Origin: Pseudobdellovibrionaceae bacterium
Lineage (GTDB): Bacteria; Bdellovibrionota; Bdellovibrionia; Bdellovibrionales; JAMPXM01
DNA length: 38,074 nt
Reading direction: 5' to 3'
Assembly: GCA_021463345.1 (NCBI GenBank)
Contig: JAJTYM010000034.1
Location: 1 to 38,074 of the forward strand
Numbering within the stretch: position 1 is the stretch's first letter; each line of letters starts with the position of its first letter. The notes beneath the pieces are model-generated. The model saw nothing but the letters and a program-made list of their open reading frames with translations. It was not told the origin of the DNA and did not search any database. Positions 26,335-34,504 of the stretch are shown here, piece after piece. A program made the position numbers and the translations under genes.

Positions 26335-27390
26335 TCAGAAATCGAGATCCCACGAGGAGCGGCGTCGCGAGGGCGACGATCTCCTCGGGCGCGGTGGGAC
26401 GGACCAGCGCGCGAGCTGAGCCTCGAGGGCCTCCAACCGTTCGCTCAGCTCGTCGCGCTCGCTTTCGAGATCGTACGAGATGCGCCGTTGCAGGCGCGCG
26501 CGGTCCTGCTGCCCGCTGAACCCCCACGCCATGTCCCGTTTCAGGCGCGTGGTCTGGCGGCGGACGGCGGAGAGCGACTTCTTGAGGAAGGCCGCGGCGC
26601 TTTTCATGTCGGAAACCGATTCCCCCCCGGCGTCGGAGCCGAGAGAAACGCGGCTGAGGACCAGCAGATCGTCGAGCCCGCGCAGGTCGCGCTCGGCGTA
26701 GGCCGTTTGCGTACGGGCCCAAAGGTCGTTGGTCCAAGCGTCCCCGCCGAAGCGGAGGTCCGGATGAAGAAGGCGAGCGAGCTCGCGATATTTCGACTTC
26801 AGGGAGTCGGCGACCCCGTCCAAAGCGTTCCTGGCTTTCCGTAAAAGCCCGGCGCCATCGTCGCCGTCGGCCGAACGCCCCCGCGCGAACTCGCTCCCCT
26901 CCGCGCCGCCGTTGACGTCGTCCTCACCGCCGATCCCGTCCTCGCCCGCCCCCGGGCCGCGCGCGCGGCCCTCCTCCTCACCGTCACCCGCAGGCCCGCG
27001 CCCGTCGCTGTTTTCCCCGGTTTCGCACCCGTCGCGCTCCGCCTCCCGGTCGGGCTCGCCGAGCCGACGGCGTTCCATGGCGTTCACGTAAGCCTGATGA
27101 TAACTGCAGCCGACCGCGAGGCGGATCGTCTGCACCTCGCGCACGAGGTCCTCCGCGTCCGTCACCCGGGCCGTCAAGGCGTTGATCCCCGTCACAAGCT
27201 CATGGAACTCGGACCGCAGCCAGCGCGCGAACGCGGGCTGGTCGATCGCCTCGAAATCCTCCACCTTCCGGCGCGCCCGGCGCAAGCGCGCGAAAAGCGA
27301 GCGTACCTCGTCGGCGGCCGCGCGGCGAACGGGTTCCTGGTCGATGATGAGCAAGGCCCCGCGAACCTCGGCGGGTCGATGGTTGGGCAT
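26335..27390 (-). CDS. J-domain-like protein with long acidic linker and coiled-coil end
   Basis: The product is 351 aa. Residues 1-115 are helical and charged. About 116-180 is a Gly/Asp/Glu/Arg low-complexity linker. About 183-245 (LKSKYRELARLLHPDLR, HPD at 209-211) resembles a J-domain: helix II, the HPD that activates Hsp70 (DnaK) ATPase, then a helical part with LWARTQTAYAERDLRGLDDLL. The last 90 residues look like a coiled coil (RRISYDLESERDELSERLEALEAQLA) with a basic, Ser/Arg-rich tail. The position of the J-domain in the middle is unlike DnaJ, and there is no Gly/Phe or zinc region, so it would be a specialised type III co-chaperone if active. The ATG start at 27390 has weak ribosome-binding support. 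Confidence 0.75.
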   Translation of the reverse strand: MPNHRPAEVRGALLIIDQEPVRRAAADEVRSLFARLRRARRKVEDFEAIDQPAFARWLRSEFHELVTGINALTARVTDAEDLVREVQTIRLAVGCSYHQAYVNAMERRRLGEPDREAERDGCETGENSDGRGPAGDGEEEGRARGPGAGEDGIGGEDDVNGGAEGSEFARGRSADGDDGAGLLRKARNALDGVADSLKSKYRELARLLHPDLRFGGDAWTNDLWARTQTAYAERDLRGLDDLLVLSRVSLGSDAGGESVSDMKSAAAFLKKSLSAVRRQTTRLKRDMAWGFSGQQDRARLQRRISYDLESERDELSERLEALEAQLARWSVPPRPRRSSPSRRRSSWDLDF

Positions 27391-27495
27391 GGCCGGAAGC
27401 TAGCATGAAGTCGAGCGAAAATCAGCCGCCGGAACGCGGCCGGGGGTTCCGCTGAACGACGGGGTCCCATAAGGCCCCGGTCGAAGCGGCGCGCA

Positions 27496-29370
27496 TCAGT
27501 CGGGGATCATGAGCCACTGCCCCCGGCGGATCCTCGCGCCGTCGTCGAGACCGTTGGCTTCCTTCAAAGCGCTGGTCGTGGTTCCGTAGTCGCGGGCGAT
27601 CCGAGAGAGGTTCTCGCCGCGCTTGACCCGGTGGCGGCGCGCGCCTCCGGCGTCGGCGCCGAGGTTCGGGCCCGACATCGAGCGCGCGGCCGCGGCGCTC
27701 TCCGCCGAGCGGTCGGCGACCGGCGCCGCGCCCTCGGCGCCCGTCTTCGCCGCGGCCCTGGACGGTTCGATCGATCCCTTCATGAAAGCGAACGCGGCGT
27801 CCCTCTTCGCGGCGGGAACGCGAATGAACGTGCCTCTCGGGATCGGTGAACGCCCTCTCAGGACGGGCGCCCGCAAATGGAAGTTATGCAACCGGGCCAG
27901 GCCTTCGTCCCCGCCGAACCAGACGAGAAGCGTTTTATGCGGCAACGACCGCGAAACCTTGATCTCCACGCCGTCGAAAGCGGTGCTCCACTTCACGTCG
28001 CCGAGGTATTGGCGCGCGTTCTTTTCGACCTCGAGCGCCGCGAGGAAACAGGCGTAGAAGTTCTCGCTCGCGAACCCGAACGTCCGCGACGAATACGTGT
28101 TGATGATCTCGGCGAGATCCTTGGTCCCCGTCTTCCTCACGATGCGCGCCACCCCGCTGGGACCGTGGTTGTACCCGGTCACGGCGAGCGGCCAGGAACC
28201 CAGCATCTGGAAATTGGCCTTGAGCAGCCGGGCCGACGCTCGAGTCGACGCGAGCGGGTCGTTGCGTTCATCGACGTTGTTGCTGACCATCATGTACGGG
28301 CGCGCCGTGCGCCGCATGAACTGCCAGACGCCGCTCGCGCCCACCTTCGAACGGGCGAAGATGTTGAAAGAGCTCTCGACGAACGGAAGGCGCGTGAGTT
28401 CGATCGGCAAACCGGAGTCGCGGAAGATGCGTTCCATCTCGCGGATGTAACGGCCGGAATAGTAAATCCCCAGGATGAACCGGTCGCGTTGCCCGAGCTG
28501 GAAACGGACCCGGGTCTTTTGGGCGGCCGCTTCGAACTTGCCGGGCTCCTCGATCTTCTCGAACAGCTCCCAGACGCGCAGATCCTCGCCCGTCAGCCCG
28601 TCCGCGGACCGAACCTTCGCCAGCCTCCGCAGGCGCTCCTCGTGCTCCTTGCGCCGGGAATCGACCAACCGCTCGCGCGCTTTCGCTTTTTGCCGCGGAG
28701 TCAGCGATGCATCGCGCATGATCGGCCCGAAGTCGATCGGCTCGTAAACGACGTTCAAATGCACGCTGTCGTGGAGCACGCCCTGCTGGGTCGAATACTT
28801 CGAGTAGATCGCTTTCCAGAAGTCGACGCGCGCGCGCAGGTTCTCCGGAACGCCGAACGCCTCAGGGCCCCAGCTCAACGCTTTCTCCTGGCCCGAATAA
28901 TCCGGCGGGCTCCAGGAGCGCGACGCCGACTTGTACTCGTCCGACAGGATCTCCTCGGGCGTCCCGCCGCTGTCGCCTTCGGGCGTGAGCGTGTCGGGGG
29001 TGCCCGCTTGGGAGTCCTCGGTCTCAGGGGGTTCGGCGCCCGCCTTCTCCTCGTCCTTTTCGTAACCGAAGAGCCGGCGGAAGAAGCGGGAGAACGCGTT
29101 GGATGAGCGGCGAGGGGATTCGGCCGACGGGACCGGCAAGCGAGTTTCGTCGGCGGCCCGCTGGGACGCGGCCGCCGCCTCTTCGTCGCTCAATCCGACG
29201 GTCGGCGGAGCCGCTCCGGGATCCTCGCCCTCGGCGGCGTGCGCGGCCCGCGCTTCACCCTCGGCCCCCGGCGCCGCGGGCTCGTCGTCCGCGGCCCGAG
29301 CGCTGTGAAGCGGCGAGAGCTGGGTTTGCGAGGCGATCAAGAACGCTATCAGCAGAAAACGCATCGTCAT
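27496..29370 (-). CDS. mltD: MltD-like membrane-bound lytic transglycosylase with LysM
   Basis: The product is 624 aa from the ATG at 29370, which overlaps the dacB stop (TGATG) and has GAGGA upstream; an ATG six bases in is equally possible. There is a signal peptide (residues 1-27, ending ARA). A Glu/Ala/Pro-rich region (about 28-150) is followed by an SLT catalytic domain at about 300-430. Candidate catalytic E332 is in LPFVESSFN, then ARSKVGASGVWQFM and YNHGPSGVARI, the typical family I pattern. A single LysM domain closes the protein (about 578-624, KRGENLSRIARDYGTT), binding peptidoglycan. The usual MltD ends with two or more LysM. It cleaves glycan strands non-hydrolytically in the periplasm. 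Coupling to dacB makes a peptidoglycan-remodelling pair. Confidence 0.92.
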   Translation of the reverse strand: MTMRFLLIAFLIASQTQLSPLHSARAADDEPAAPGAEGEARAAHAAEGEDPGAAPPTVGLSDEEAAAASQRAADETRLPVPSAESPRRSSNAFSRFFRRLFGYEKDEEKAGAEPPETEDSQAGTPDTLTPEGDSGGTPEEILSDEYKSASRSWSPPDYSGQEKALSWGPEAFGVPENLRARVDFWKAIYSKYSTQQGVLHDSVHLNVVYEPIDFGPIMRDASLTPRQKAKARERLVDSRRKEHEERLRRLAKVRSADGLTGEDLRVWELFEKIEEPGKFEAAAQKTRVRFQLGQRDRFILGIYYSGRYIREMERIFRDSGLPIELTRLPFVESSFNIFARSKVGASGVWQFMRRTARPYMMVSNNVDERNDPLASTRASARLLKANFQMLGSWPLAVTGYNHGPSGVARIVRKTGTKDLAEIINTYSSRTFGFASENFYACFLAALEVEKNARQYLGDVKWSTAFDGVEIKVSRSLPHKTLLVWFGGDEGLARLHNFHLRAPVLRGRSPIPRGTFIRVPAAKRDAAFAFMKGSIEPSRAAAKTGAEGAAPVADRSAESAAAARSMSGPNLGADAGGARRHRVKRGENLSRIARDYGTTTSALKEANGLDDGARIRRGQWLMIPD

Positions 29371-30860
29371 CAATCCTCAGCCAGTGCGGCGGCCATGCGG
29401 TCGAAGAGCGCGCGGGCTTGGTCCTCCTTGCCGCCGCCGTTGTAGATGAAAACGAACGCGCGCACGCCGCCGTCGGGCTTCCCGGCGTAACCGGCGAGCC
29501 CGACAACGCCGTTGAGAAGCCCGGTCTTGGCTCGCACCCAGCGTTCGCCCGCCGTGTTCCGCAGGCGGTTTTTCAAAGTCCCGTCGACGCCGCCGATGGG
29601 CAGCGAGGTGAGGAATTCCGGGTACGAGGTGAAATCCTCGCGCATCGCCTCCAACAGGCGGCCGAGCTGGGCCGGGGTCATCCTGTTCCCGCGCGAGAAC
29701 CCGGAGGCGTTGATGAAGGCGTACTCCTCTTTCTTCAGACCGACGCGCTCGAGGTATTTCTCGAGCCGCGCCATTCCGGCGGGCATGGTGGCGGGGACGA
29801 CCCCGTTCTCGGCCGCGAGGTTCTTGACCAGCATCTCGGCCACGTAGTTGTTGGAGAATTTCGACATGTCGGCGACGATGAGCGCGAGCGGCTTGCTCTC
29901 GTACGTCGCCAGGGGTGCGGCCGACTCCGGCGCCCGCCCGCGCTTGACCGCGCCCCTCACCGTGACGCCGCGCTGTTTAAGGAACACGATCAAATTGTGG
30001 CCGGCGTATAGATCGGGGTGAGTGACGCTCTTGTAAACCACGGCCTCGCTCGCGCCCGCCGCGACCCTGCCGCTCACCCGGATCACGTCGCCGTCGAAGC
30101 CCTTCTCCGAGGACCGGCTGACCGAAATCGATTTCGCGGCGCCGGGCGCGCCGGTCGTCGCGCCGTTGACCAACCTCAAGTACGGCGAGTCCGGGTCCAC
30201 CGTCACCCGCGCCGGGTCGCCGGCCTTCGCGCCGGGCCGGATGTAGACGTTCACCGAATTCCAGTTCATGGACATCGCGCCGACGGGCGCGTCATAGGCC
30301 CGGTCGACGCGCACGCTTTCGCGATCCTCGCCGATCCGCACGGCGTCGAAGCGCGAGTCGTCGACGACGACGTCGCCCTCCACCGCCACGATCCCCGAAC
30401 GCGTGAACTCGTTGACGAGGAACCACATGTTTTCGCTCACGAACGACGGGTCCCCGCCGCCTTTGAGCACGAGGTCGCCGGCGAGCACGCCGCCGTCCTT
30501 CACTTTGGCGGCGGAAACGAGCTGGGTTTTGTACCTGTAACCGGGATGCAGGTCGTGCAGGATCGCCGCCGCGGTCACGAGTTTGCTGAGCGACGCCGGG
30601 ATGAATTTAGCGCCGCCGTTCTGGCTGAACAGTTCCCTCCGCCCCTCGGCGGTCTTGTCCCCGACCCAGAGGCCGAGCTGCCCGCTCTTGAATCCGCTCT
30701 TCTCGACCAATTGCTTCAAGCGCGCGTTGAGCCGAGCGTCGGGGACGCTCGAGGCCGGGGAACTGGGGCCTGCGTCGCGGGCCGACGCCGTGGCGCACAG
30801 GATCGAGATCGAAACCGCGAGAAGCCGTCTGCGCGCCGGGGGCGATACGAGTTTCGTCAT
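29370..30860 (-). CDS. dacB: D-alanyl-D-alanine carboxypeptidase/endopeptidase (PBP4, S13 family)
   Basis: The product is 496 aa with a signal peptide (residues 10-28, cleavage near ASA). Class C penicillin-binding motifs are complete: SxxK as S90-L-S-K93 in PASLSKLVTA, SxN as S336-N-N338, and KTG at 445-447 in VRAKTGLLNG. The long insert between SxxK and SxN (about 110-320), with LKGGGDPSF and VDDSRFD, is typical of PBP4. It removes terminal D-Ala and cuts DD-crosslinks in the periplasm. It is the first gene of a minus-strand pair with the MltD-like enzyme. It is divergent from the oligopeptide-binding lipoprotein; the 116-base gap should hold both promoters. Confidence 0.96.
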   Translation of the reverse strand: MTKLVSPPARRRLLAVSISILCATASARDAGPSSPASSVPDARLNARLKQLVEKSGFKSGQLGLWVGDKTAEGRRELFSQNGGAKFIPASLSKLVTAAAILHDLHPGYRYKTQLVSAAKVKDGGVLAGDLVLKGGGDPSFVSENMWFLVNEFTRSGIVAVEGDVVVDDSRFDAVRIGEDRESVRVDRAYDAPVGAMSMNWNSVNVYIRPGAKAGDPARVTVDPDSPYLRLVNGATTGAPGAAKSISVSRSSEKGFDGDVIRVSGRVAAGASEAVVYKSVTHPDLYAGHNLIVFLKQRGVTVRGAVKRGRAPESAAPLATYESKPLALIVADMSKFSNNYVAEMLVKNLAAENGVVPATMPAGMARLEKYLERVGLKKEEYAFINASGFSRGNRMTPAQLGRLLEAMREDFTSYPEFLTSLPIGGVDGTLKNRLRNTAGERWVRAKTGLLNGVVGLAGYAGKPDGGVRAFVFIYNGGGKEDQARALFDRMAAALAED

Positions 30861-30976
30861 GGGAAAAGTCTAACCCTGAAGCGCGATTAACACTATGCCA
30901 AAACCGGGAAACGCCCTAGCCTGATCCAACCACGAAAGTCTTGCGGGAAAACTCGCGGAGCGAGGCGCGATTCGCG

Positions 30977-32554
30977 ATGAGCATCGGAAACCGACCGACC
31001 GTCTTCAGAACGCCGCTCTTCAAAACGCGGGTGAGGGCCGCCGCGGCGATCGGCCTGCTTTGCGCGCTGTCCCTTCCCGCCTGCAAGCGCGGAGCGAACG
31101 TCGACAAGGACACACTGGTCGTCGCGCTGAGCGCGAGCCCCAACACGCTCGATCCGCGCTTCGCCACCGACGCCACCGGCCAAAGGCTCTCCGGCCTTTT
31201 GTTCAGCTCGCTCGTGCGCATGGGCCCCGATCTCCGCGTCGAAGGGGACGCGGCGAGTTCCTGGGACTACGACGACAAAGGCAAGGTCTACACGTTCCGC
31301 CTCAAGCGGGGCCTGACGTTCGCCGACGGCGCCCCGGTGACGAAAGAGGACATCGAATTCTCCTTCGCGCAATTCATGGGCCCGAAAAGCCCGTTCAACG
31401 GCTCTTATCGGAACATCCGGGGCGTGGAGGCGCGTTACGACGCGGACGCGGCCTGGGTGAAACTGCGCCTCGACGAATTCAACGCGACCCTCCTGCCGAA
31501 CCTTTCGCCGATCAAATTCCTGCCGAAAGCGCGCGTCCTGGCCGCCGGCGACGATTTCGCGCGCGCGCCCGCGGGATCCGGCCCGTTCCGCCTGGTCTCG
31601 CGGACCGGCAACGAGATCCGCTTGGAAGCTCGGCCCGGGCACCCGTACGCGCGGCCGCGGACGAGCTTCGCCGTCTTCAAAGTGATCCGCGACGACAACA
31701 CCCGCTTCCTGAAGACATACAAAGGCGAGATCGACATCGTGCAAAGCGAGCTCCCGGCGCTGAAGATCGCGACGCTCGAGAAAAAGGGCGGCTTCCAGGT
31801 GTTCAAGTACCCCGGCCTGGCGATGACCTACCTGCTCGTCAATCTGCGGGACCCGGTCCTCAAGGATCTGCGCGCGCGCCAAGCGATCTCGCGCGCGATC
31901 CACCGCGAGGGGATCATCGCCTACAAACTCGAAGGCCTGGCCCGGCCCGCGACGTCGATCCTCACGCCCGTGAACCCGTACTTCAACGCCGCGCTGACGC
32001 CGCCGGCGTTCGACCCCGCCGCCGCGCGGGAGGCCCTGCGCGCGATCTCGCTTTCGGCCGCCGGGGCCGCCGGCGGACTCACGCTCAAAACCTCGAACTC
32101 GCAGGCGGCCGTCGAGAACGGCAAGGTCCTCGTCCATCAGCTTCGGGAGGCCGGTCTACAGATCCGGCAGCAGAGTTTCGAGTGGGGCACGTTCTACGGC
32201 GATATCCAGAAAGGCAATTTCCAGCTGGCCACGATGCGCTGGGTGGGAACGGTGGACCCCGACATCTACCGCATGGCCCTGCACAGCCGGGAAACGCCCG
32301 AAAACTCAGGGCGCAACCGCGGACGCTACTCGAATCCCGGGCTCGACCGCCTGCTCGAGGAGGGCGCGCGGATCGCCGACGAAGCGGCGCGGATCCGGCA
32401 TTACATGGACGTGCAGCGGATCGTCTTCGAGGAGCTGCCGATCATCCCCTTGTGGTACGACACGGAGGTCGCCGTCGTGCACGAGCGAGTGAAGGGCTAC
32501 GAGCCCCCCCGCAACGGCGACTACTCCGCCCTTCTCTCCGCCTACAAGGAATGA
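30977..32554 (+). CDS. Oligopeptide-type ABC transporter substrate-binding lipoprotein (SBP family 5)
   Basis: The product is 525 aa from ATG 30977, which has GCGAGG about ten bases upstream; a TTG at 30941 in frame is less likely. The signal ends in the lipobox LPAC (C36). The family 5 pattern is clear: LVVALSASPNTLDPRFATD, then LVRMGPDLRVEGDAASSWDYDDKGKVYTFRLKRGLTFADGAPVTKEDIEFSF, and near the end EELPIIPLWYDTEVAVVHERVKGY. Such proteins bind oligopeptides, dipeptides, nickel chelates or murein peptides. No permease or ATPase genes follow, so it must use a transporter encoded elsewhere. Location beside dacB and an MltD-like gene makes cell-wall peptides a reasonable, unproven ligand. Confidence 0.93.
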   Translation: MSIGNRPTVFRTPLFKTRVRAAAAIGLLCALSLPACKRGANVDKDTLVVALSASPNTLDPRFATDATGQRLSGLLFSSLVRMGPDLRVEGDAASSWDYDDKGKVYTFRLKRGLTFADGAPVTKEDIEFSFAQFMGPKSPFNGSYRNIRGVEARYDADAAWVKLRLDEFNATLLPNLSPIKFLPKARVLAAGDDFARAPAGSGPFRLVSRTGNEIRLEARPGHPYARPRTSFAVFKVIRDDNTRFLKTYKGEIDIVQSELPALKIATLEKKGGFQVFKYPGLAMTYLLVNLRDPVLKDLRARQAISRAIHREGIIAYKLEGLARPATSILTPVNPYFNAALTPPAFDPAAAREALRAISLSAAGAAGGLTLKTSNSQAAVENGKVLVHQLREAGLQIRQQSFEWGTFYGDIQKGNFQLATMRWVGTVDPDIYRMALHSRETPENSGRNRGRYSNPGLDRLLEEGARIADEAARIRHYMDVQRIVFEELPIIPLWYDTEVAVVHERVKGYEPPRNGDYSALLSAYKE

Positions 32555-32649
32555 GAACCAGTCTGACCGACTTCCCGCACCGAGTACGTAAGCGCCAGAA
32601 ACTCTTGTGAATCGGATGCGGGATCGAGCGCTTGGAGATAACTTTTCCC

Positions 32650-32659
32650 ATCACGTGAT
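32650..32659. repeat. 10-bp perfect palindrome upstream of a small secreted-protein gene
   Basis: ATCACGTGAT lies about 73 bases before the start at 32732, in an AT-rich intergenic stretch of 177 bases, where an operator could be. It is short enough to be chance. Confidence 0.3.
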
Positions 32660-32731
32660 TACTTCTGGATTTTAAAACTCATTGCGCTTAGGTTTCCCCG
32701 GAATCACTCACCCAAACCAAATGAGGTTTAT

Positions 32732-33163
32732 ATGAAATTCGCCATTCTGGCCCTCTTCGCGATGCTGTCCACTCCCGCGCACGCCGCACAGGTCCGGCTG
32801 TTCGCTCTCATCAATGTCGATGAAACGTCCACCCTCGTGTCGAGAGACGCCAACGGCTCGACGACTGTCGATAGATACGACACGGAGAAAACCTATTACA
32901 TCGGTTGGAACGATTCCCTGCGCCAACAGATCGTCGCGAAAATCGGCGGTTGCAGCCTGCTCTCCCTGAAGACGATCAAGCTGATGATTTCCGACGCTCC
33001 CAGCGCCTACGCGGGATTCCTCTCCAAAACGACTTACAACATGAGCCTGACGAACAACGCGGAATGCAAGGAAGTCCAGAAACTCCTGAGCCGCGTGACT
33101 TATGAAAGCCCCGTCATTGTCGATATCGACGCGTCTTCCAAAACCTTCACCATCCGCCAGTGA
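32732..33163 (+). CDS. Small periplasmic protein of unknown function
   Basis: The product is 143 aa. The signal peptide is clear: MKFAILALFAMLSTPAHA, with cleavage after AHA. The ATG at 32732 has GAGG six bases upstream. The mature part (about 125 aa) holds two Cys, in GGCSLL and NAECKEV, that could form a disulfide. It alternates beta-like and helical stretches, with many Ser and Thr. No family was recognised. Codon use is a little less GC-rich than the neighbours. It has its own intergenic leader upstream and possible terminator hairpins downstream, so it is probably transcribed alone. Confidence 0.85.
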   Translation: MKFAILALFAMLSTPAHAAQVRLFALINVDETSTLVSRDANGSTTVDRYDTEKTYYIGWNDSLRQQIVAKIGGCSLLSLKTIKLMISDAPSAYAGFLSKTTYNMSLTNNAECKEVQKLLSRVTYESPVIVDIDASSKTFTIRQ

Positions 33164-33230
33164 AAGCTTGAGCGGGAAAAGTTTGACCGAGCGATCCTCC
33201 CGAGCCGAAACCACCGCTTAAAAACGGGAT

Positions 33231-33297
33231 GAAGGCTTTTTCGTCGCTCGCATGTTCGGATGTGTGCCCAAAGCCTTCTTAAAAAGAGAGGGCTTTT
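33231..33297 (+). promoter_or_regulatory. Mutually exclusive hairpins upstream of the LspA-HAMP gene
   Basis: GAAGGCTTT (33231-33239) pairs perfectly with AAAGCCTTC (33270-33278) around a 30-base loop. AAAGCC (33270-33275) can instead pair with GGCTTT (33291-33296). The two folds cannot coexist, the layout of an attenuator or riboswitch expression platform. It may also simply be the terminator of the gene ending at 33163, with two alternative stems. The T-run after the second stem is short (TTTT). Confidence 0.4.
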
Positions 33298-33371
33298 CTG
33301 CGTAAGCGTCCCAGAGCTGACGATAAATCGATGAAAGAGGGTCAGTTCCGGATCCCCGCCAAAGGGCAAGG

Positions 33372-33425
33372 ATGAAACACCGTGGTTGTCGCCGTCTCAC
33401 CGGGATTGCTACCCTGGACAGGTGA
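33372..33425 (+). CDS. Possible 17-codon leader peptide overlapping the LspA-HAMP start
   Basis: ATG at 33372 opens a 17-residue frame (MKHRGCRRLTGIATLDR) whose TGA overlaps the GTG at 33422 as GTGA, the pattern of translational coupling. AAGGGCAAGG lies just before it. The GTG itself lacks a good ribosome binding site, which would make such coupling useful. Very short frames arise by chance, so this is only a suggestion. Confidence 0.25.
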   Translation: MKHRGCRRLTGIATLDR

Positions 33426-34501
33426 AACACCCGGACGCCCATCGCCTCAGGAAAATCGACTGGCTGATCGTGATCCTCCCCCTGTTCTTCACCTGGGGTC
33501 TCGATCGCATCACGAAAATTTTCGCCGAGGACATCCGCGGCCTGACGTTCCACGGGCCCTTCGGCCTGGTCCTGCACCACAATCACGGCGCGATGCTCGG
33601 GCTGTTCTCGGACTTGCCGCAGGTCCTGCGCGTGGTTTCGCTCTCGACCGGCGGCGCGTTCCTGCTCTGCGCGTTCGGGATCGTGCAATACATCCTGCCG
33701 ATCAAATCCCTTCTCCTCCGCAGCGGCATGTCGGTCCTCCTCGGCGGCATCCTCGGCAACGTCACCGACCGCATCCTGTTCGGTTACGTGATCGACTTCC
33801 TGCTCATCGGTTCGAGCACGCGCCACACGCCGGCCTTCAACCTGGCCGACGCCCTCCAATGGGTCGGCTACGGGATGATCGTGCTCGCTCTCGTGCGCGA
33901 GGGCGAGATCCTCTGGCCGGCCGACAACACGCGCAAATCGTATTGGGTGAACCTGCGTTTCCAGCTCCGCTACTGCGCGATCCTCGTCGGCGTCGGCCTC
34001 GGCTTCGCGGTGATCGCCGGCGTTTACTCGTACACCTTCCTGCGCGTGACGATCATCGATCTGATCGGCCACAACAACCGCATCATCGACCAGTACCTGC
34101 TGCCGTTCATGATGACGTTCCTGCTGGTGAGTTTCGGTTTCGCCGTGATCCTCTTCCTGACGGGGCGGATCCTCTCGCAGAGGATCGCGGGCCCCCTCTA
34201 CGCGTTCGAACGGTTCCTCGAGGACCTCGCCGCCGGGCGCCCGCGCCGCCTGCGCCTGCGCGCGGGCGACGAGTTCCGGCACCTCGAGGAGTTGAGCGAA
34301 CGGATCACCAACGCGATCCTGGTGAAATACCCGGACTTGATGCCCGACGGCGGCCTTCCCAAGGTCCCCGGCGGCGCGACAGAGACCGGAACTCCGCCCG
34401 GGGCGGCGGCCGGAACGGCGATCGAGAGGCTCCCGGCCGACGCCGCAAGCGCGGAGGAGCCGGCCGACGGCGGCCCGGTCCTCAACACGGCCAAACGCTG
34501 A
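33422..34501 (+). CDS. Signal peptidase II domain fused to extra membrane segments and a HAMP domain
   Basis: The product is 359 aa from GTG 33422 (a TTG at 33386 would add 12 polar residues). Residues 1-165 are an LspA with the key positions kept: D28 in LDRITK, N54 in HHNHGAMLG, D116 in GNVTDR, D125 in GYVIDF, and N140/D143 in FNLAD. Then come two further membrane segments (about 185-205 and 228-250) separated by a short loop that would face the periplasm. A HAMP-like segment follows (about 250-302: SQRIAGPLYAFERFLEDLAAG to AGDEFRHLEELSERI) and a disordered Pro/Ala/Glu tail. HAMP normally relays signals to kinases or chemoreceptor domains, but none is present here. It may be a regulated or specialised second lipoprotein signal peptidase; the housekeeping lspA is at 4492. 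It converges on the exonuclease gene, three bases away. Confidence 0.88.
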   Translation: MKHPDAHRLRKIDWLIVILPLFFTWGLDRITKIFAEDIRGLTFHGPFGLVLHHNHGAMLGLFSDLPQVLRVVSLSTGGAFLLCAFGIVQYILPIKSLLLRSGMSVLLGGILGNVTDRILFGYVIDFLLIGSSTRHTPAFNLADALQWVGYGMIVLALVREGEILWPADNTRKSYWVNLRFQLRYCAILVGVGLGFAVIAGVYSYTFLRVTIIDLIGHNNRIIDQYLLPFMMTFLLVSFGFAVILFLTGRILSQRIAGPLYAFERFLEDLAAGRPRRLRLRAGDEFRHLEELSERITNAILVKYPDLMPDGGLPKVPGGATETGTPPGAAAGTAIERLPADAASAEEPADGGPVLNTAKR

Positions 34502-34504
34502 AGC

